Below are positions 17,344 to 26,091 of a stretch of 64,000 nucleotides of DNA, in pieces. Each line of letters begins with the position of its first letter. The first letter of the stretch is position 1. Position numbers and translations under genes: made by a program. Where the stretch lies: assembly GCF_030209375.1 (NCBI RefSeq), contig NZ_JARVSC010000006.1, positions 310,001 to 374,000 on the forward strand. Direction: 5' to 3'. The stretch comes from Plantibacter sp. ME-Dv--P-122b (lineage in GTDB: Bacteria > Actinomycetota > Actinomycetes > Actinomycetales > Microbacteriaceae). The notes beneath the pieces were generated by a model. That model worked only from the letters and a program-made list of their open reading frames with translations, did not search any database and was not told the origin of the DNA.

Positions 17344-17999
17344 GCGACCGACCACTGACCGTCGTGATCATCGACGACCACTCGATCTTCCGTTCCGGAC
17401 TGCGCAGCGAGCTCGGTCCCGGGATCGAGGTGCTGGGGGAGGCCGGCGACGTGGAGGAGGCCATCCGGGTGATCGGGGAGACGCGCCCACAGGTCGTGCT
17501 GCTCGACGTCCACCTGCCGGGCGGCACCGGTGGCGGCGGCGCGGATGTGATCGCCGGCTCGGTGACCACCGCGCCGGCCACCCGGTTCCTCGCGCTCAGT
17601 GTCTCGGACGCCGCCGAGGACGTCGTCCGGGTGATCAGGGCCGGTGCACGCGGCTACATCACGAAGAGCTCCTCGGGTGCCGAGGTCGCGGAGGCCGCAC
17701 GGCGGGTCGACGACGGCGACGCGGTCTTCTCACCCCGGCTCGCGGGATTCGTCCTGGACGCCTTCGGTGCCGTGACGGGGGAGACGGCGGAGTCCGTCGA
17801 CGAGCTCGACCGGCTGTCCGCCCGTGAGCAGGAGGTCATGCGCCTCATCGCCCGCGGTTACGCCTACAAGGAGGTCGCCACGGAGCTGTACATCTCCGTG
17901 AAGACCGTGGAGACCCATGTGTCGAGCGTGCTGCGCAAGCTGCAGCTGTCCTCGCGCCACGAACTCGCCGCCTGGGCCCTGCAGCGCAAGCTCCTCTGA
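17340..17999 (+). CDS. LuxR/NarL-family response regulator
   Basis: A 219-residue regulator. The receiver domain has the acidic pair IIDDHSIFR and phosphoacceptor aspartate in VVLLDVHLPGG (about residue 54). The C-terminal LuxR helix-turn-helix (LSAREQEVMRLIARGYAYKE, then VKTVETHVSSVLRKLQ) is intact. It pairs with the PspC kinase by a 4-base overlap. Its likely target is the divergent promoter region at 15978-16089, including its own operon; this is inferred from context. Confidence 0.92.
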   Translation: MSDRPLTVVIIDDHSIFRSGLRSELGPGIEVLGEAGDVEEAIRVIGETRPQVVLLDVHLPGGTGGGGADVIAGSVTTAPATRFLALSVSDAAEDVVRVIRAGARGYITKSSSGAEVAEAARRVDDGDAVFSPRLAGFVLDAFGAVTGETAESVDELDRLSAREQEVMRLIARGYAYKEVATELYISVKTVETHVSSVLRKLQLSSRHELAAWALQRKLL

Positions 18000-18064
18000 C
18001 CACGCGGGCCGGAACCGACATCGGCCGTCAGCGAACGACCAGTGCGCGCTCAGGAGCCCGGCGG

Positions 18065-18077
18065 TAGCCTGAGAGAC
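18065..18077 (+). promoter_or_regulatory. -10 box of a probable leaderless transcript
   Basis: TAGCCT at 18065-18070 ends 7 bases before the ATG at 18078. Confidence 0.5.
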
Positions 18078-18608
18078 ATGATCATCCGTCGGGCGTTCTA
18101 CTACTGGCGATTCGCCGCGATCTTCGTGCTGCCCGCCTGGCCGTTCGTCGGATGGGGCCTGTTCGGTGAGAGCGGCTGGAGCCTCTTCGGGCTCTTCATC
18201 GCCATGCCGATCCTCGCCATCGCGCTCGCCGCGATCGCGTTCCTGATCTCCGCCCGGGCCAGTGTCCGGACGACGAAGCTCGTGTCCTGGACGGACGTCG
18301 GCCTGCTCACGCTCTGGCACGTGACGATCGTCTGCTTCGGCTCGTTCAGCTCGGGCGTCGCCCTCTGGGCGGTCCTCGGCGTCGTCGCAGGCCTCGCCGC
18401 TTTCTGGGGCGTCATCGCGCAGCTCATCTCGGAGACGGCACGCCGCGCCCGGGAGACGATGGCCGAATTCGAGCGCATGGCTGCTGCAGCCGGGCCGGGC
18501 ACGGTCCCCGGATCGGCGATCCCGCCGCAGCCGCGGTTCGATCCCGGTCCGATCGACGGCGGGGAGTTCATCGTGATCGAGGAGTCGAAGCCCGACGAGC
18601 GCCGCTGA
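18078..18608 (+). CDS. Small four-helix membrane protein of unknown function
   Basis: A 176-residue protein that I do not recognise. Four hydrophobic helices are visible (near [47 protein letters not shown] and [17 protein letters not shown]). A cytoplasmic tail of about 50 residues, rich in proline and acidic residues, follows. There is no catalytic motif. The ATG at 18078 is preferred over an upstream in-frame ATG because TAGCCT lies 7 bases before it. It stands alone between the PspC regulator and rplS. Confidence 0.7.
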   Translation: MIIRRAFYYWRFAAIFVLPAWPFVGWGLFGESGWSLFGLFIAMPILAIALAAIAFLISARASVRTTKLVSWTDVGLLTLWHVTIVCFGSFSSGVALWAVLGVVAGLAAFWGVIAQLISETARRARETMAEFERMAAAAGPGTVPGSAIPPQPRFDPGPIDGGEFIVIEESKPDERR

Positions 18609-18677
18609 GCGTCGCATCCAGGGCTGTCGCCCGCACTGTCCGCGAGCCCCGGTTTCCCATCCGTGGCCCTTTCATGA

Positions 18678-18795
18678 CACAATTGCTGTTTGTGCCTCCG
18701 CAGTTCTGCCACAGGGGAACGCCGGCATCGGGCACACCCTTCCTTCCGAACGTATTCAGCGGTCGACCTGTGGCGGTCGCAGAGATGGAATCATC
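18678..18795 (+). promoter_or_regulatory. rplS promoter and leader
   Basis: TGACACAAT (CACAAT at 18678-18683) resembles an extended -10 box. The inferred leader is about 105 bases. GCCACAGG (18708-18715) and CCTGTGGC (18767-18774) are perfectly complementary and could close a domain ending just before the ribosome site near 18781. Leaders that bind L19 are known in other phyla; whether this is one is not shown. Confidence 0.4.
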
Positions 18796-19143
18796 ATGCA
18801 CATTCTCGACTCAGTCGATGCAGCATCCCTCAAGTCGGACATCCCCGACTTCCGCGCCGGCGACAACGTCAAGGTGCACGTGAACATCATCGAGGGCAAC
18901 AAGTCCCGTATCCAGGTCTTCCAGGGTGTCGTCATCGGCCGCTCCAACGAGGGTGTCCGCGAGACCTTCACGGTCCGCAAGGTGAGCTACCAGGTCGGCG
19001 TCGAGCGTACCTTCCCGGTCCACTCCCCGAACATCGACCACATCGAGGTCGTCACCCGCGGTGACGTCCGTCGCGCGAAGCTGTACTACCTCCGCGAACT
19101 CCGTGGCAAGAAGGCGAAGATCAAGGAGAAGCGCGACAACTAG
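18796..19143 (+). CDS. rplS: 50S ribosomal protein L19
   Basis: A 115-residue L19, which lies at the interface of the 30S and 50S subunits. The whole family sequence is present ([20 protein letters not shown], then [16 protein letters not shown] and a basic C-terminus [11 protein letters not shown]). Length matches the family. The ATG follows a GAGATGG ribosome site. Followed by a hairpin and then lepB. Confidence 0.98.
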   Translation: MHILDSVDAASLKSDIPDFRAGDNVKVHVNIIEGNKSRIQVFQGVVIGRSNEGVRETFTVRKVSYQVGVERTFPVHSPNIDHIEVVTRGDVRRAKLYYLRELRGKKAKIKEKRDN

Positions 19144-19173
19144 TCGTCCCCCCAGTCGCCCTCCGCGATCATC

Positions 19174-19212
19174 CCTGAGCTCCTCACCGGATAAGCTGGT
19201 GGGGAGCTCAGG
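19174..19212 (+). terminator. rplS terminator hairpin enclosing a possible lepB -10 box
   Basis: Arms 19174-19188 and 19198-19212 form a 15-bp stem with one G-U pair. The 9-base loop contains TAAGCT (19192-19197), which fits a -10 box for lepB 22 bases upstream of its ATG. There is no T-run. Confidence 0.6.
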
Positions 19213-19219
19213 CGGTTAA

Positions 19220-19969
19220 ATGACAGACAATTCCCTGGCGGCAGATGCGTCGCCCGACCACCAGCAGCGCCCCCGCGGCAAACGCGGAGCGCTGCTCTTC
19301 CTTCGCGACCTCCTCATCATCTTCGTGGTCGCGCTGCTGGTCTCCTTCCTCATCAAGACCTTCCTCGTGCGGTCGTTCTACATCCCGTCCGGTTCGATGG
19401 AGAACACGCTGCAGATCCAGGACCGCATCCTGGTGAACGAGCTCGTCCCCGACGTGGTCTCCCTGAACCGCGGCGACGTGGTCGTCTTCCAGGATCCGGG
19501 CGGCTGGCTCCCGCAGACGGTCGAGGCTCCGCAGCCTCCCGTCACCGCTGCCGTCGAATGGGTGCTGTCGATCTTCGGCCTCGTCGCTCCCGACAGCGAC
19601 GACCACCTCATCAAACGCGTCATCGGCCTGCCGGGCGACCACGTGTCGTGCTGCAACCCGCTCGGGCAGATGACGGTCAACGGTGTTCCGCTGAACGAAC
19701 CGTACGTGAAGCTTCCGGCCGGCACCGAGAAGGTGTCCGGAGACCCGTTCGACATCGTCGTCCCGGAGGGCTCACTCTGGGTCATGGGCGACAACCGGTA
19801 CAACTCGAAGGACTCCCGGTACAACGGCGACACACCCGGTGGTGGCTTCGTCCCGATCGACAACGTCGTCGGGCGCGCGTTCGTCATCACCTGGCCGTCC
19901 AGCAACTGGGCCTGGCTCGACAACTACCCGACCGTCTTCCAGGGCATCCCCGCCCCAGAAGAGGAGTGA
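19220..19969 (+). CDS. lepB: Signal peptidase I
   Basis: A 249-residue type I signal peptidase that cleaves secreted preproteins outside the membrane. A basic cytoplasmic N-terminus is followed by one transmembrane anchor (residues 28-48). The catalytic serine is S59 in YIPSGSMENTL and the general-base lysine is K132 in LIKRVIGLPGD. The GDNRYNSKDSR box D is present. The stop overlaps the rnhB ATG by one base. The ribosome site before the ATG is weak. Confidence 0.96.
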   Translation: MTDNSLAADASPDHQQRPRGKRGALLFLRDLLIIFVVALLVSFLIKTFLVRSFYIPSGSMENTLQIQDRILVNELVPDVVSLNRGDVVVFQDPGGWLPQTVEAPQPPVTAAVEWVLSIFGLVAPDSDDHLIKRVIGLPGDHVSCCNPLGQMTVNGVPLNEPYVKLPAGTEKVSGDPFDIVVPEGSLWVMGDNRYNSKDSRYNGDTPGGGFVPIDNVVGRAFVITWPSSNWAWLDNYPTVFQGIPAPEEE

Positions 19970-20613
19970 TGGCCGTCAGCGAACCGACCCTTGAGGTCGA
20001 GCACGAACTGTTCGCTGCGGGTGTCCCGTCGGTCATCGGCATGGACGAGGTGGGTCGCGGAGCGATCGCCGGCCCGGTGGCCGTCGGCGCTGCGGTCGTC
20101 GCCCCGGCGTGCGGGCCGTTCCCTGAGGGACTCCGCGACTCGAAACTGCTGAGCGAGCGAGCGAGGACCCGTCTGGAACCGTTGGCCCGCGAGTGGGTCT
20201 TGTACGGGGCCGTCGGACTCGCGAGCCCGGCGGAGGTCGACGAGCTCGGCATCACCGCGTGCCTCGGACTCGCCGGCCGTCGGGCACTGCTCGAACTGCA
20301 CGCCGTCGGCGCGGACGTCACCGGGTCGACCGTGCTGCTCGACGGCAACAGCGACTGGCTGAGCCGGGCGCTCCAGCGACCGCTCACGATCACCACGAGG
20401 GTGAAGGCCGATCGGGACTGCGCGTCAGTGGCTGCAGCGTCCGTGCTCGCCAAGGTGCACCGCGACCGACTGATGATCGAGTTGCACGAGGCGCTGCCGG
20501 AGTACGGCTGGGAGGGCAACAAGGGATACGGCTCGGCGCATCATATGTCGGCCCTCTCCGAGCACGGCCTGACCCTCCACCACCGGAGCAGCTGGCTGCC
20601 CGCCTACACGTAG
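19969..20613 (+). CDS. rnhB: Ribonuclease HII
   Basis: A 214-residue type 2 RNase H that removes single ribonucleotides and RNA-DNA hybrids. The active-site acids are in GMDEVGRGAIAG and in the VKADRDCASVAAASVLAK segment; the C-terminal GYGSAHH is present. The ATG at 19969 is set by the 1-base overlap with lepB. The frame is open upstream, but that stretch is the shadow of lepB. Confidence 0.95.
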   Translation: MAVSEPTLEVEHELFAAGVPSVIGMDEVGRGAIAGPVAVGAAVVAPACGPFPEGLRDSKLLSERARTRLEPLAREWVLYGAVGLASPAEVDELGITACLGLAGRRALLELHAVGADVTGSTVLLDGNSDWLSRALQRPLTITTRVKADRDCASVAAASVLAKVHRDRLMIELHEALPEYGWEGNKGYGSAHHMSALSEHGLTLHHRSSWLPAYT

Positions 20614-20625
20614 ACTGGAGAGACC
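20611..20625 (+). promoter_or_regulatory. TAGACT box before the DUF2469 gene
   Basis: TAGACT at 20611-20616 (its TAG is also the rnhB stop) ends 9 bases before the ATG at 20626. GGAGAG lies between and could serve as a ribosome site only if the gene is read through from rnhB. Confidence 0.45.
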
Positions 20626-20949
20626 ATGGACGAAGACGAGTTCGAAGACTACGACCGCGAGGTCGAACTGGCCCTCTACCGCGAGTACCGCGATGTCGTG
20701 GGTCAGTTCAAGTACGTGATCGAGACCGAGCGCCGGTTCTACCTCGCCAACGAGGTCGACCTCGTGCGACGCGACACGGCGAACGACTTCTACTTCGAGC
20801 TCTCCATGACCGACGTGTGGGTGTGGGACGTCTACCGGTCCGACCGGTTCGTCAAGAGCGTCCGGGTGCTCACGTTCAAGGACGTCAACGTCGAGCAGTT
20901 GTCCTCGCGCGACTTCGAGCTCCCGAAGGAACTCACGCTCGACGAGTAG
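20626..20949 (+). CDS. DUF2469 family protein
   Basis: A 107-residue acidic soluble protein found next to rnhB and yraN across actinobacteria. It is dominated by aromatic and acidic residues (EDEFEDYDREVELALYREYR at the start, then FYFELSMTDVWVWDVYR). There is no known function, signal peptide or catalytic motif. Length and sequence match the family closely. It may be transcribed from its own TAGACT promoter or with rnhB. Confidence 0.88.
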   Translation: MDEDEFEDYDREVELALYREYRDVVGQFKYVIETERRFYLANEVDLVRRDTANDFYFELSMTDVWVWDVYRSDRFVKSVRVLTFKDVNVEQLSSRDFELPKELTLDE

Positions 20950-21071
20950 GGCGAGGCCCCCGCGACCGACAGCGCTCCACAGGCGCGCTTCGCCGCGCGC
21001 TCGTCCACGACAGACCCACCTCCGGGTAACGAGCCTCGTCTGCACGCTTGGCTGGATGCCAGGAGGTGCAC

Positions 21072-21428
21072 ATGGCACGGAAGGACGAGCTCGGCCGACG
21101 CGGCGAGCAAGTGGCGGCGGATCATCTCGAGGCGTGCGGATACCGCATCCTCGACCGCAATTGGCGATGCCCGCAGGGCGAACTCGACCTCGTCGCGGAC
21201 GACGACGGCACGCTGGTGTTCGTCGAGGTGAAGACCCGTTCCGGCGTCGGCTTCGGCGATCCCGCGGAGGCGGTCACGCCGAGCAAGCTGGCCCGGATCG
21301 GTCGTCTCGCCGGGGCCTGGTGCGCTGAGCACCGACCGCGGTCGAGGCGGATGCGCGTCGACGTCGTCGGCATCGTGCTGCCGTCCGAAGGGGACATGCG
21401 ACTCCAGCACCTGCGGGGAGTCTCCTGA
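21072..21428 (+). CDS. yraN: UPF0102 (YraN) endonuclease-like protein
   Basis: A 118-residue protein of the YraN family, which has a PD-(D/E)XK nuclease fold. The core motif is visible as GELDLVADDDG followed by FVEVKTRSG, and the N-terminal glutamate is in RRGEQVAADHLE. The role is uncertain; its genetic link to dprA and yifB suggests DNA processing. The ATG at 21072 has AGGAGGT 4 bases upstream. The stop overlaps the next ATG by one base. The 122-base gap before it has no clear promoter. Confidence 0.92.
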   Translation: MARKDELGRRGEQVAADHLEACGYRILDRNWRCPQGELDLVADDDGTLVFVEVKTRSGVGFGDPAEAVTPSKLARIGRLAGAWCAEHRPRSRRMRVDVVGIVLPSEGDMRLQHLRGVS

Positions 21429-22957
21429 TGGCCGTCGCACGCACCTGGTCGGTCGCGCTCGCCGGCCTCACGGGCGCGATCGTGGAGGTCGAGGCGTCGG
21501 CCGCCGCGACCGTACCGGGCATGGCGATCGTCGGCCTTCCCGACAAGTCGCTCGGTGAGGCCGCGCACCGCATCAAAAGTGCGACGGCGAACTCGGGCTG
21601 CGAGCTGCCCGGTGGCAAGCTCACGATCAACCTGTCTCCCGCGTCGCTGCCCAAGCAGGGGAGCGCATTCGACCTCTCCATGGCGATCGCCTGCCTCGCC
21701 GTGGGCGGCCTCGTCCGCCGGGAGTCCGCCGAGCGGGTCGTCCATCTCGGTGAGCTCGGGCTCGACGGTCGGCTCCGTCCGCTCGTCGGCGTGCTGCCGG
21801 CCGTCCTCGCCGTCGCCCGAGCCGGCTACGACGCGGTGATGGTGCCGACTGCCAACGTGGAGGAGGCGCAGCTCGTGCCCGGCGTCACGGTGATCGGGGC
21901 GACCTCGCTGCGTGATGCGGCCATCTGGCACGGTGCAGAACTCTCCGCGATCGACCTCGAACCCGTCCGACAGCGGGTCGATCGGCTGCCCATGCCCGAC
22001 TCACTCGATCTTGCGGACGTGGTCGGACAGCCGGACGCGGTCGACGCGATGGTCGCTGCGGCGGCCGGCGGGCACCACGTCATGATGGTCGGACCTCCCG
22101 GTGCCGGCAAGACCATGCTGGCCGCCCGGCTCCCCGATATCCTTCCCGACCTCGAGCCCGAGGCCGCGGTCGAGGTCAGCTGCCTCCGCTCGCTCATCGG
22201 TCTGCCGCCGGACGGCGCGCTCGCCCGACGACCACCGTGGGAGAGCCCGCACCACTCGTCCTCGGCGGCGGCGATCATCGGTGGTGGTTCGCGCCAGATC
22301 CGGCCCGGAGCAGCCGCGCGCGCGGCGCATGGTGTGCTCTTCCTCGACGAAGCGCCGGAGTTCCGCGCCGACGTCCTCGACTCGCTGCGTCAGCCACTCG
22401 AAGCCGGCGTGGTCACCGTGCATCGTGCGCACGGCAGCGCGACGTTCCCAGCCGCCTTCCAACTCGTCCTCGCCGCGAACCCCTGCCCCTGCGGTCAGTA
22501 CGGCACGGCGGATGGCGTCTGCACCTGTCCACCACAGGCCCGTCGACGCTATCTCGGGCGGATCTCGGGGCCGCTCCTCGACCGGATCGACATCCGCGTG
22601 CGGGTGCACCGGATCACCTCGGCACTGACGAGTCTCTCCCAGGAGGGCGGGGTCTCCACCGCTGAGGCCCGTTCCCGCGTCGAAGCGGTGCGGGCCGCGA
22701 GTGCCGTGCGGTTGGCCGGCACCGGCTGGACCACGAACGCACAGGCGAGCGGCACCTGGCTCCGGAGCCCGCGGATGCGGCTGCCCAGATCCGTCACCAC
22801 CGCATTGGACCGCTCCCTCGAGCGGGGAGGCATCACCATGCGTGGCTACGACCGCATCCTCCGACTGAGCTGGACGCTCGCCGACCTCGACGGGGCCGGT
22901 AGCCCCACAGCCGAGCACTTGGGGCGCGCCCTCTTCCTGCGGAAGGGCATCTCATGA
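21428..22957 (+). CDS. YifB/ComM family Mg-chelatase-like AAA ATPase
   Basis: A 509-residue protein with an N-terminal Lon-S5-like domain (GLPDKSLGEAAHRIKSA) and a Mg-chelatase AAA+ module. Walker A is GPPGAGKTMLAARLP and the Walker B region is GVLFLDEAPEF. A C-terminal chelatase domain follows. ComM in Haemophilus and Vibrio helps branch migration during natural transformation. It overlaps yraN by 1 base and dprA by 4 bases, so the three genes look like one DNA-processing operon. It contains a cysteine-rich PCPCGQYG segment typical of the family. Confidence 0.93.
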   Translation: MAVARTWSVALAGLTGAIVEVEASAAATVPGMAIVGLPDKSLGEAAHRIKSATANSGCELPGGKLTINLSPASLPKQGSAFDLSMAIACLAVGGLVRRESAERVVHLGELGLDGRLRPLVGVLPAVLAVARAGYDAVMVPTANVEEAQLVPGVTVIGATSLRDAAIWHGAELSAIDLEPVRQRVDRLPMPDSLDLADVVGQPDAVDAMVAAAAGGHHVMMVGPPGAGKTMLAARLPDILPDLEPEAAVEVSCLRSLIGLPPDGALARRPPWESPHHSSSAAAIIGGGSRQIRPGAAARAAHGVLFLDEAPEFRADVLDSLRQPLEAGVVTVHRAHGSATFPAAFQLVLAANPCPCGQYGTADGVCTCPPQARRRYLGRISGPLLDRIDIRVRVHRITSALTSLSQEGGVSTAEARSRVEAVRAASAVRLAGTGWTTNAQASGTWLRSPRMRLPRSVTTALDRSLERGGITMRGYDRILRLSWTLADLDGAGSPTAEHLGRALFLRKGIS

Positions 22958-24294
22958 GTGCGTGGTTCGGCCTGGACCGCGAGCTGGTCGAGCGCCTCGT
23001 CCGAGGCCTCGGCGGCCTGGAGTCGGCCGAGGCCGTGGGCGGTCCTCGCGCGGATGGAGGTGCCGAGCACATCTCGGAGGCCGACGACAACGTCGGCACC
23101 GCGGGGATACGGGCGGCCTTCGCTCGGGCGGCCTGGACGATGATCGCCGAACCGGGCGACGGCGTGGCCGGGCTCGTGGTCGGTGCGCTCGGCCCTGCGG
23201 GCGCACTGTCAGCGGTCCTGGAACGAGTGGGGCCGACCGAACTGCAGCGCCGTGTCCTGGGCAGCGAGTGGTCGAGAGGCTCGGGCTCGACGTCGGCCGA
23301 TGCCGAGTCCGAGGATCTCGCCGCGATGCCCGCCTTCCGCGTGCTCGGAAGTGCGCTGGAACGCTGGCGCCCGCGTCTCGTCTCGGCTGACCTCGTCGCC
23401 GCGTGCGAGACGGCGATCGAGGTCGGCGTCCGACTACTCCTGCCAGGCGCTCCGGGGTGGCATGCGGGGTTCGACCACCTCGGTGTGCACGCGCCGCCCG
23501 CCCTCTGGCTGCGCGGTGCTCCCGACGTGCCTGCGGGAGAACGCGCCATCGCGTTGGTCGGGGCCCGGGCCGCGTCCGGTTACGGCGAGCACGTCACCCT
23601 CGAGGCTGCGGCCGGGCTCGTCGATCGGGGCTTCGCGATCGTGTCGGGTGCCGCGTACGGTATCGACGGCGCGGCGCACCGAGCCGCCCTCGGGAGCGGG
23701 GGCGTGACCGTGGCCTACCTCGCAGGCGGGGTCGATCGGCCGTACCCGGCCGGTCACGATGCGCTCATCCGTCGGATCCGCGAGGCCGGTGGAGCCGTCA
23801 TCAGCGAATCACCGTGCGGGTCGACACCGTCCAAGTGGCGGTTCCTGCAGCGGAACCGACTCATCGCCGCAGCCTCGGCTGCGACGGTGGTCATGGAGGC
23901 CGGCGACCGCTCCGGGTCGATCAACACGGCGGGTCACGCTGCGTCCCTCGGGCGTCCGCTCGGAGCCGTGCCCGGCCCGGTCACGAGTCCGTCGTCGGCG
24001 GGCTGTCACCGTCTGATCCGTGAGTACGCCGCCACCTGCGTGACGAACGCCGAGCAGATGGCGGAACTCGCCGGATGGACCGCGGTCGACGCGGACGCGC
24101 AGGCGTTCGCCTCTCCGGAGGAACGCCGGGTCCGTGATGTGATGAGTGCGCGCTCGCCACGCACCGTCGAGGCGCTTGCGAAAGCGAGTGGTCTGAGTCC
24201 TCGCGAGGTCAGCGGCGTGCTCGGTGCGCTCGATCTCGTCGGGGCCGTCGAGGAACGGGAGCGCGGGTGGGTGCTCGTCGGGGGACGAGCGTGA
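22954..24294 (+). CDS. dprA: DNA-processing protein DprA
   Basis: A 446-residue DprA, which loads RecA on incoming single-stranded DNA. The Rossmann-like core begins ERAIALVGARAASGYGEH and contains VSGAAYGIDGAAHRAAL and FLQRNRLIAAASAATVVME. A C-terminal winged-helix domain (SPRTVEALAKASGLSPREV) is present. The N-terminal 190 residues, with helix-hairpin and sterile-alpha-like character, are longer than in E. coli. The start overlaps yifB as ATGA. No comEA/comEC is seen in the window, so competence is not established. Confidence 0.95.
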   Translation: MSAWFGLDRELVERLVRGLGGLESAEAVGGPRADGGAEHISEADDNVGTAGIRAAFARAAWTMIAEPGDGVAGLVVGALGPAGALSAVLERVGPTELQRRVLGSEWSRGSGSTSADAESEDLAAMPAFRVLGSALERWRPRLVSADLVAACETAIEVGVRLLLPGAPGWHAGFDHLGVHAPPALWLRGAPDVPAGERAIALVGARAASGYGEHVTLEAAAGLVDRGFAIVSGAAYGIDGAAHRAALGSGGVTVAYLAGGVDRPYPAGHDALIRRIREAGGAVISESPCGSTPSKWRFLQRNRLIAAASAATVVMEAGDRSGSINTAGHAASLGRPLGAVPGPVTSPSSAGCHRLIREYAATCVTNAEQMAELAGWTAVDADAQAFASPEERRVRDVMSARSPRTVEALAKASGLSPREVSGVLGALDLVGAVEERERGWVLVGGRA

Positions 24295-24351
24295 GGTGAT
24301 CGGTCGGCGGGGGAAGGCCACGGCGTCGGACGCGTGGGGCATGCTGTCCAC

Positions 24352-25281
24352 GTGGACATCTGGAGCAGCATCGACGGGTTCTCGGAGCACCTCGCTTCCG
24401 AGCGTCGGCTGTCGCCGCAGACCGTTCGCGCCTACGCATCCGATCTCCGGCAGCTCGCCGACTTCGCCACCGGACGCGACGTCGAGCTCGTCGACGGCGT
24501 GACGCTGGACCTCCTCCGCGACTGGCTCTGGGCAGCCTCGGAAGCCGGTTCGTCCAAGGCGACACTCGCCAGACGCACCGCCACGGCCAAGGCCTGGAGC
24601 GCCTGGCTCCTGCGCACCGGCAGGGTCGATTCGGACGTCGCGGCACGTCTTCGGAGTCCGAAGACGGGTCGGACCCTGCCACGCGTCGTCGGCCGGGGCC
24701 CGTTCGACGACCTCCTCGCGGGGCTCGAGGATCGCGCCGCATCGGGGGAGCCGAACGCCCTCCGCGACCTCGCCGTCGTCGAACTGCTCTACGCGTCAGC
24801 CCTTCGCGTCTCCGAGCTGTGCGGACTCGACCGGGACGACCTCGACCTCGACCGACTCACCGTCCGTGTCACCGGCAAGGGCGACAAGGAGCGGGTCGTG
24901 CCGTTCGGCGTCCCCGCCCAGTCGGCGATCGTCGACTACCTCACGAGCGCCCGTCCGCAGCTGGTCGCCCGTGCAGCTGCGAACGACCGCGGACCGACGC
25001 CCGGCGCAGCCCTCTTCCTCGGCGCGCGCGGAGGGCGGCTCGGTCCGCGCTCCGTCTACACGCTCGTTGCCCGGCTCCTCGACGCCGTGCCCGGTGGTGG
25101 TCCGGCAGGGCCTCACGCCCTGCGGCACACCGCCGCGACGCACCTGCTCGACGGGGGAGCGGACCTCCGCGCGGTCCAGGAACTCCTCGGCCACGCGAGT
25201 CTCGCGACGACGCAGATCTACACGCACGTCTCCGTCGAACGCATCAAGGAGAGCTACCGCAACGCCCACCCGCGGGCCTGA
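24352..25281 (+). CDS. xerC: Tyrosine recombinase XerC
   Basis: A 309-residue recombinase that resolves chromosome dimers at dif with XerD. The N-terminal SAM-like DNA-binding domain ([20 protein letters not shown]) and the catalytic domain are complete. Catalytic residues are R in [12 protein letters not shown], HxxR in [13 protein letters not shown] in [11 protein letters not shown] and the nucleophile Y in IYTHVS. I chose the GTG at 24352; an in-frame GTG at 24334 is also possible. Its place between dprA and rpsB is the conserved housekeeping locus, which argues against a mobile-element integrase. The 3' end overlaps the convergent peptidase gene by 28 bases. Confidence 0.93.
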   Translation: MDIWSSIDGFSEHLASERRLSPQTVRAYASDLRQLADFATGRDVELVDGVTLDLLRDWLWAASEAGSSKATLARRTATAKAWSAWLLRTGRVDSDVAARLRSPKTGRTLPRVVGRGPFDDLLAGLEDRAASGEPNALRDLAVVELLYASALRVSELCGLDRDDLDLDRLTVRVTGKGDKERVVPFGVPAQSAIVDYLTSARPQLVARAAANDRGPTPGAALFLGARGGRLGPRSVYTLVARLLDAVPGGGPAGPHALRHTAATHLLDGGADLRAVQELLGHASLATTQIYTHVSVERIKESYRNAHPRA

Positions 25282-25778
25282 GCCCCCGCGGTCGCGGCCA
25301 GTGGGAGCAGGACGGCCGGAGGCACCTCGCCGAGCAGCAGCATCGGATTGACGTAGGCGCCGTCGAGCCGCACCCCGAAGTGCACGCAGCCGTTGGCGCA
25401 GTGTCCGCCGACGCCGACCGTCCCGATCGGTGCCCCACGGGTCACGCGGCTACCGACGTCGACCGAACCCACCACCGGCTCGATGCTCGAGACGTGTCCG
25501 TCGTCGTGCCGGATCACGACGAGTGGGCGGTCGACCACCGTCCCGCTGAACGTCACGACGCCGGCGGCTGTGGCGGCCACCGGCTGACCGGGCGATGCCG
25601 CGATGTCGATACCCCGGTGGCCGGCGCTGTACGGGTCGGGCGGCGCGACGAACGGCTCGGTGACGACGTGCGGGGGAGCGATCGGCCAGCTCCAGGCCGG
25701 CGCCGCCCCAGACGTGCTCACGGGTGCGAGGAGCACCAGGCAGGAGATGAGGAACCAACTGGCGATCGAGGTCATCAT
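25254..25778 (-). CDS. Secreted M23-family peptidase
   Basis: A 174-residue exported LytM-type protein. The signal peptide is [20 protein letters not shown]. The M23 domain has [15 protein letters not shown] and [13 protein letters not shown], which contain the zinc-binding and catalytic histidines and aspartate. Such proteins cut peptidoglycan cross-links or regulate amidases in division. Two adjacent ATGs (25778 and 25775) are possible starts. The last 28 bases overlap the xerC 3' end on the other strand. Confidence 0.9.
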   Translation of the reverse strand: MMTSIASWFLISCLVLLAPVSTSGAAPAWSWPIAPPHVVTEPFVAPPDPYSAGHRGIDIAASPGQPVAATAAGVVTFSGTVVDRPLVVIRHDDGHVSSIEPVVGSVDVGSRVTRGAPIGTVGVGGHCANGCVHFGVRLDGAYVNPMLLLGEVPPAVLLPLAATAGAQARGWALR

Positions 25779-26091
25779 GATCCGAGCCTGACGGGCCCGG
25801 GAGAGCGAGGGCGGGTGGGCGCCTCGGAGCGGGGAGAGGGACCTGGTCGGACGGCCTGTGGAGCGCCGTCATCACGGTGGCCTGATGCTATGCTGAACGG
25901 AGCACCTCGCTCGTCGGGGTGACTACGCGTGCCATTTCGGCCACCACTTCCAATCGGTCCTCGCTCTCCGGAGCGTGGCGGACGTGCGCCGGGCACCAGG
26001 GACGAGGCCATCCGGTCCGTCAGACAACCGAGGCACTCCCACCCGTCCGCGTCAGCGGCGCGGTGGCGAGCGCAGAACAGGAGAACGGCTC
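25779..26091 (+). promoter_or_regulatory. Intergenic region with rpsB promoter and long leader
   Basis: This 313-base gap has no supported gene. TGCTATGCT (TATGCT at 25889-25894) is an extended -10 box for rpsB-tsf, implying a start near 25901 and a leader of about 190 bases. The first transcribed bases can form CACCTCG/CGGGGTG with a 5-base loop (25903-25921, one G-U pair). A second small hairpin lies near 25964-25977. The ribosome site AGGAG is at 26079-26083. The rest looks unstructured to me. Regulation by S2 is possible but not shown. Confidence 0.5.

Noticed and set aside
24352-25281. Tyrosine recombinase as a phage or island integrase
   Set aside because: It lies in the conserved dprA-xerC-rpsB order, with no tRNA, att repeats or foreign genes nearby.
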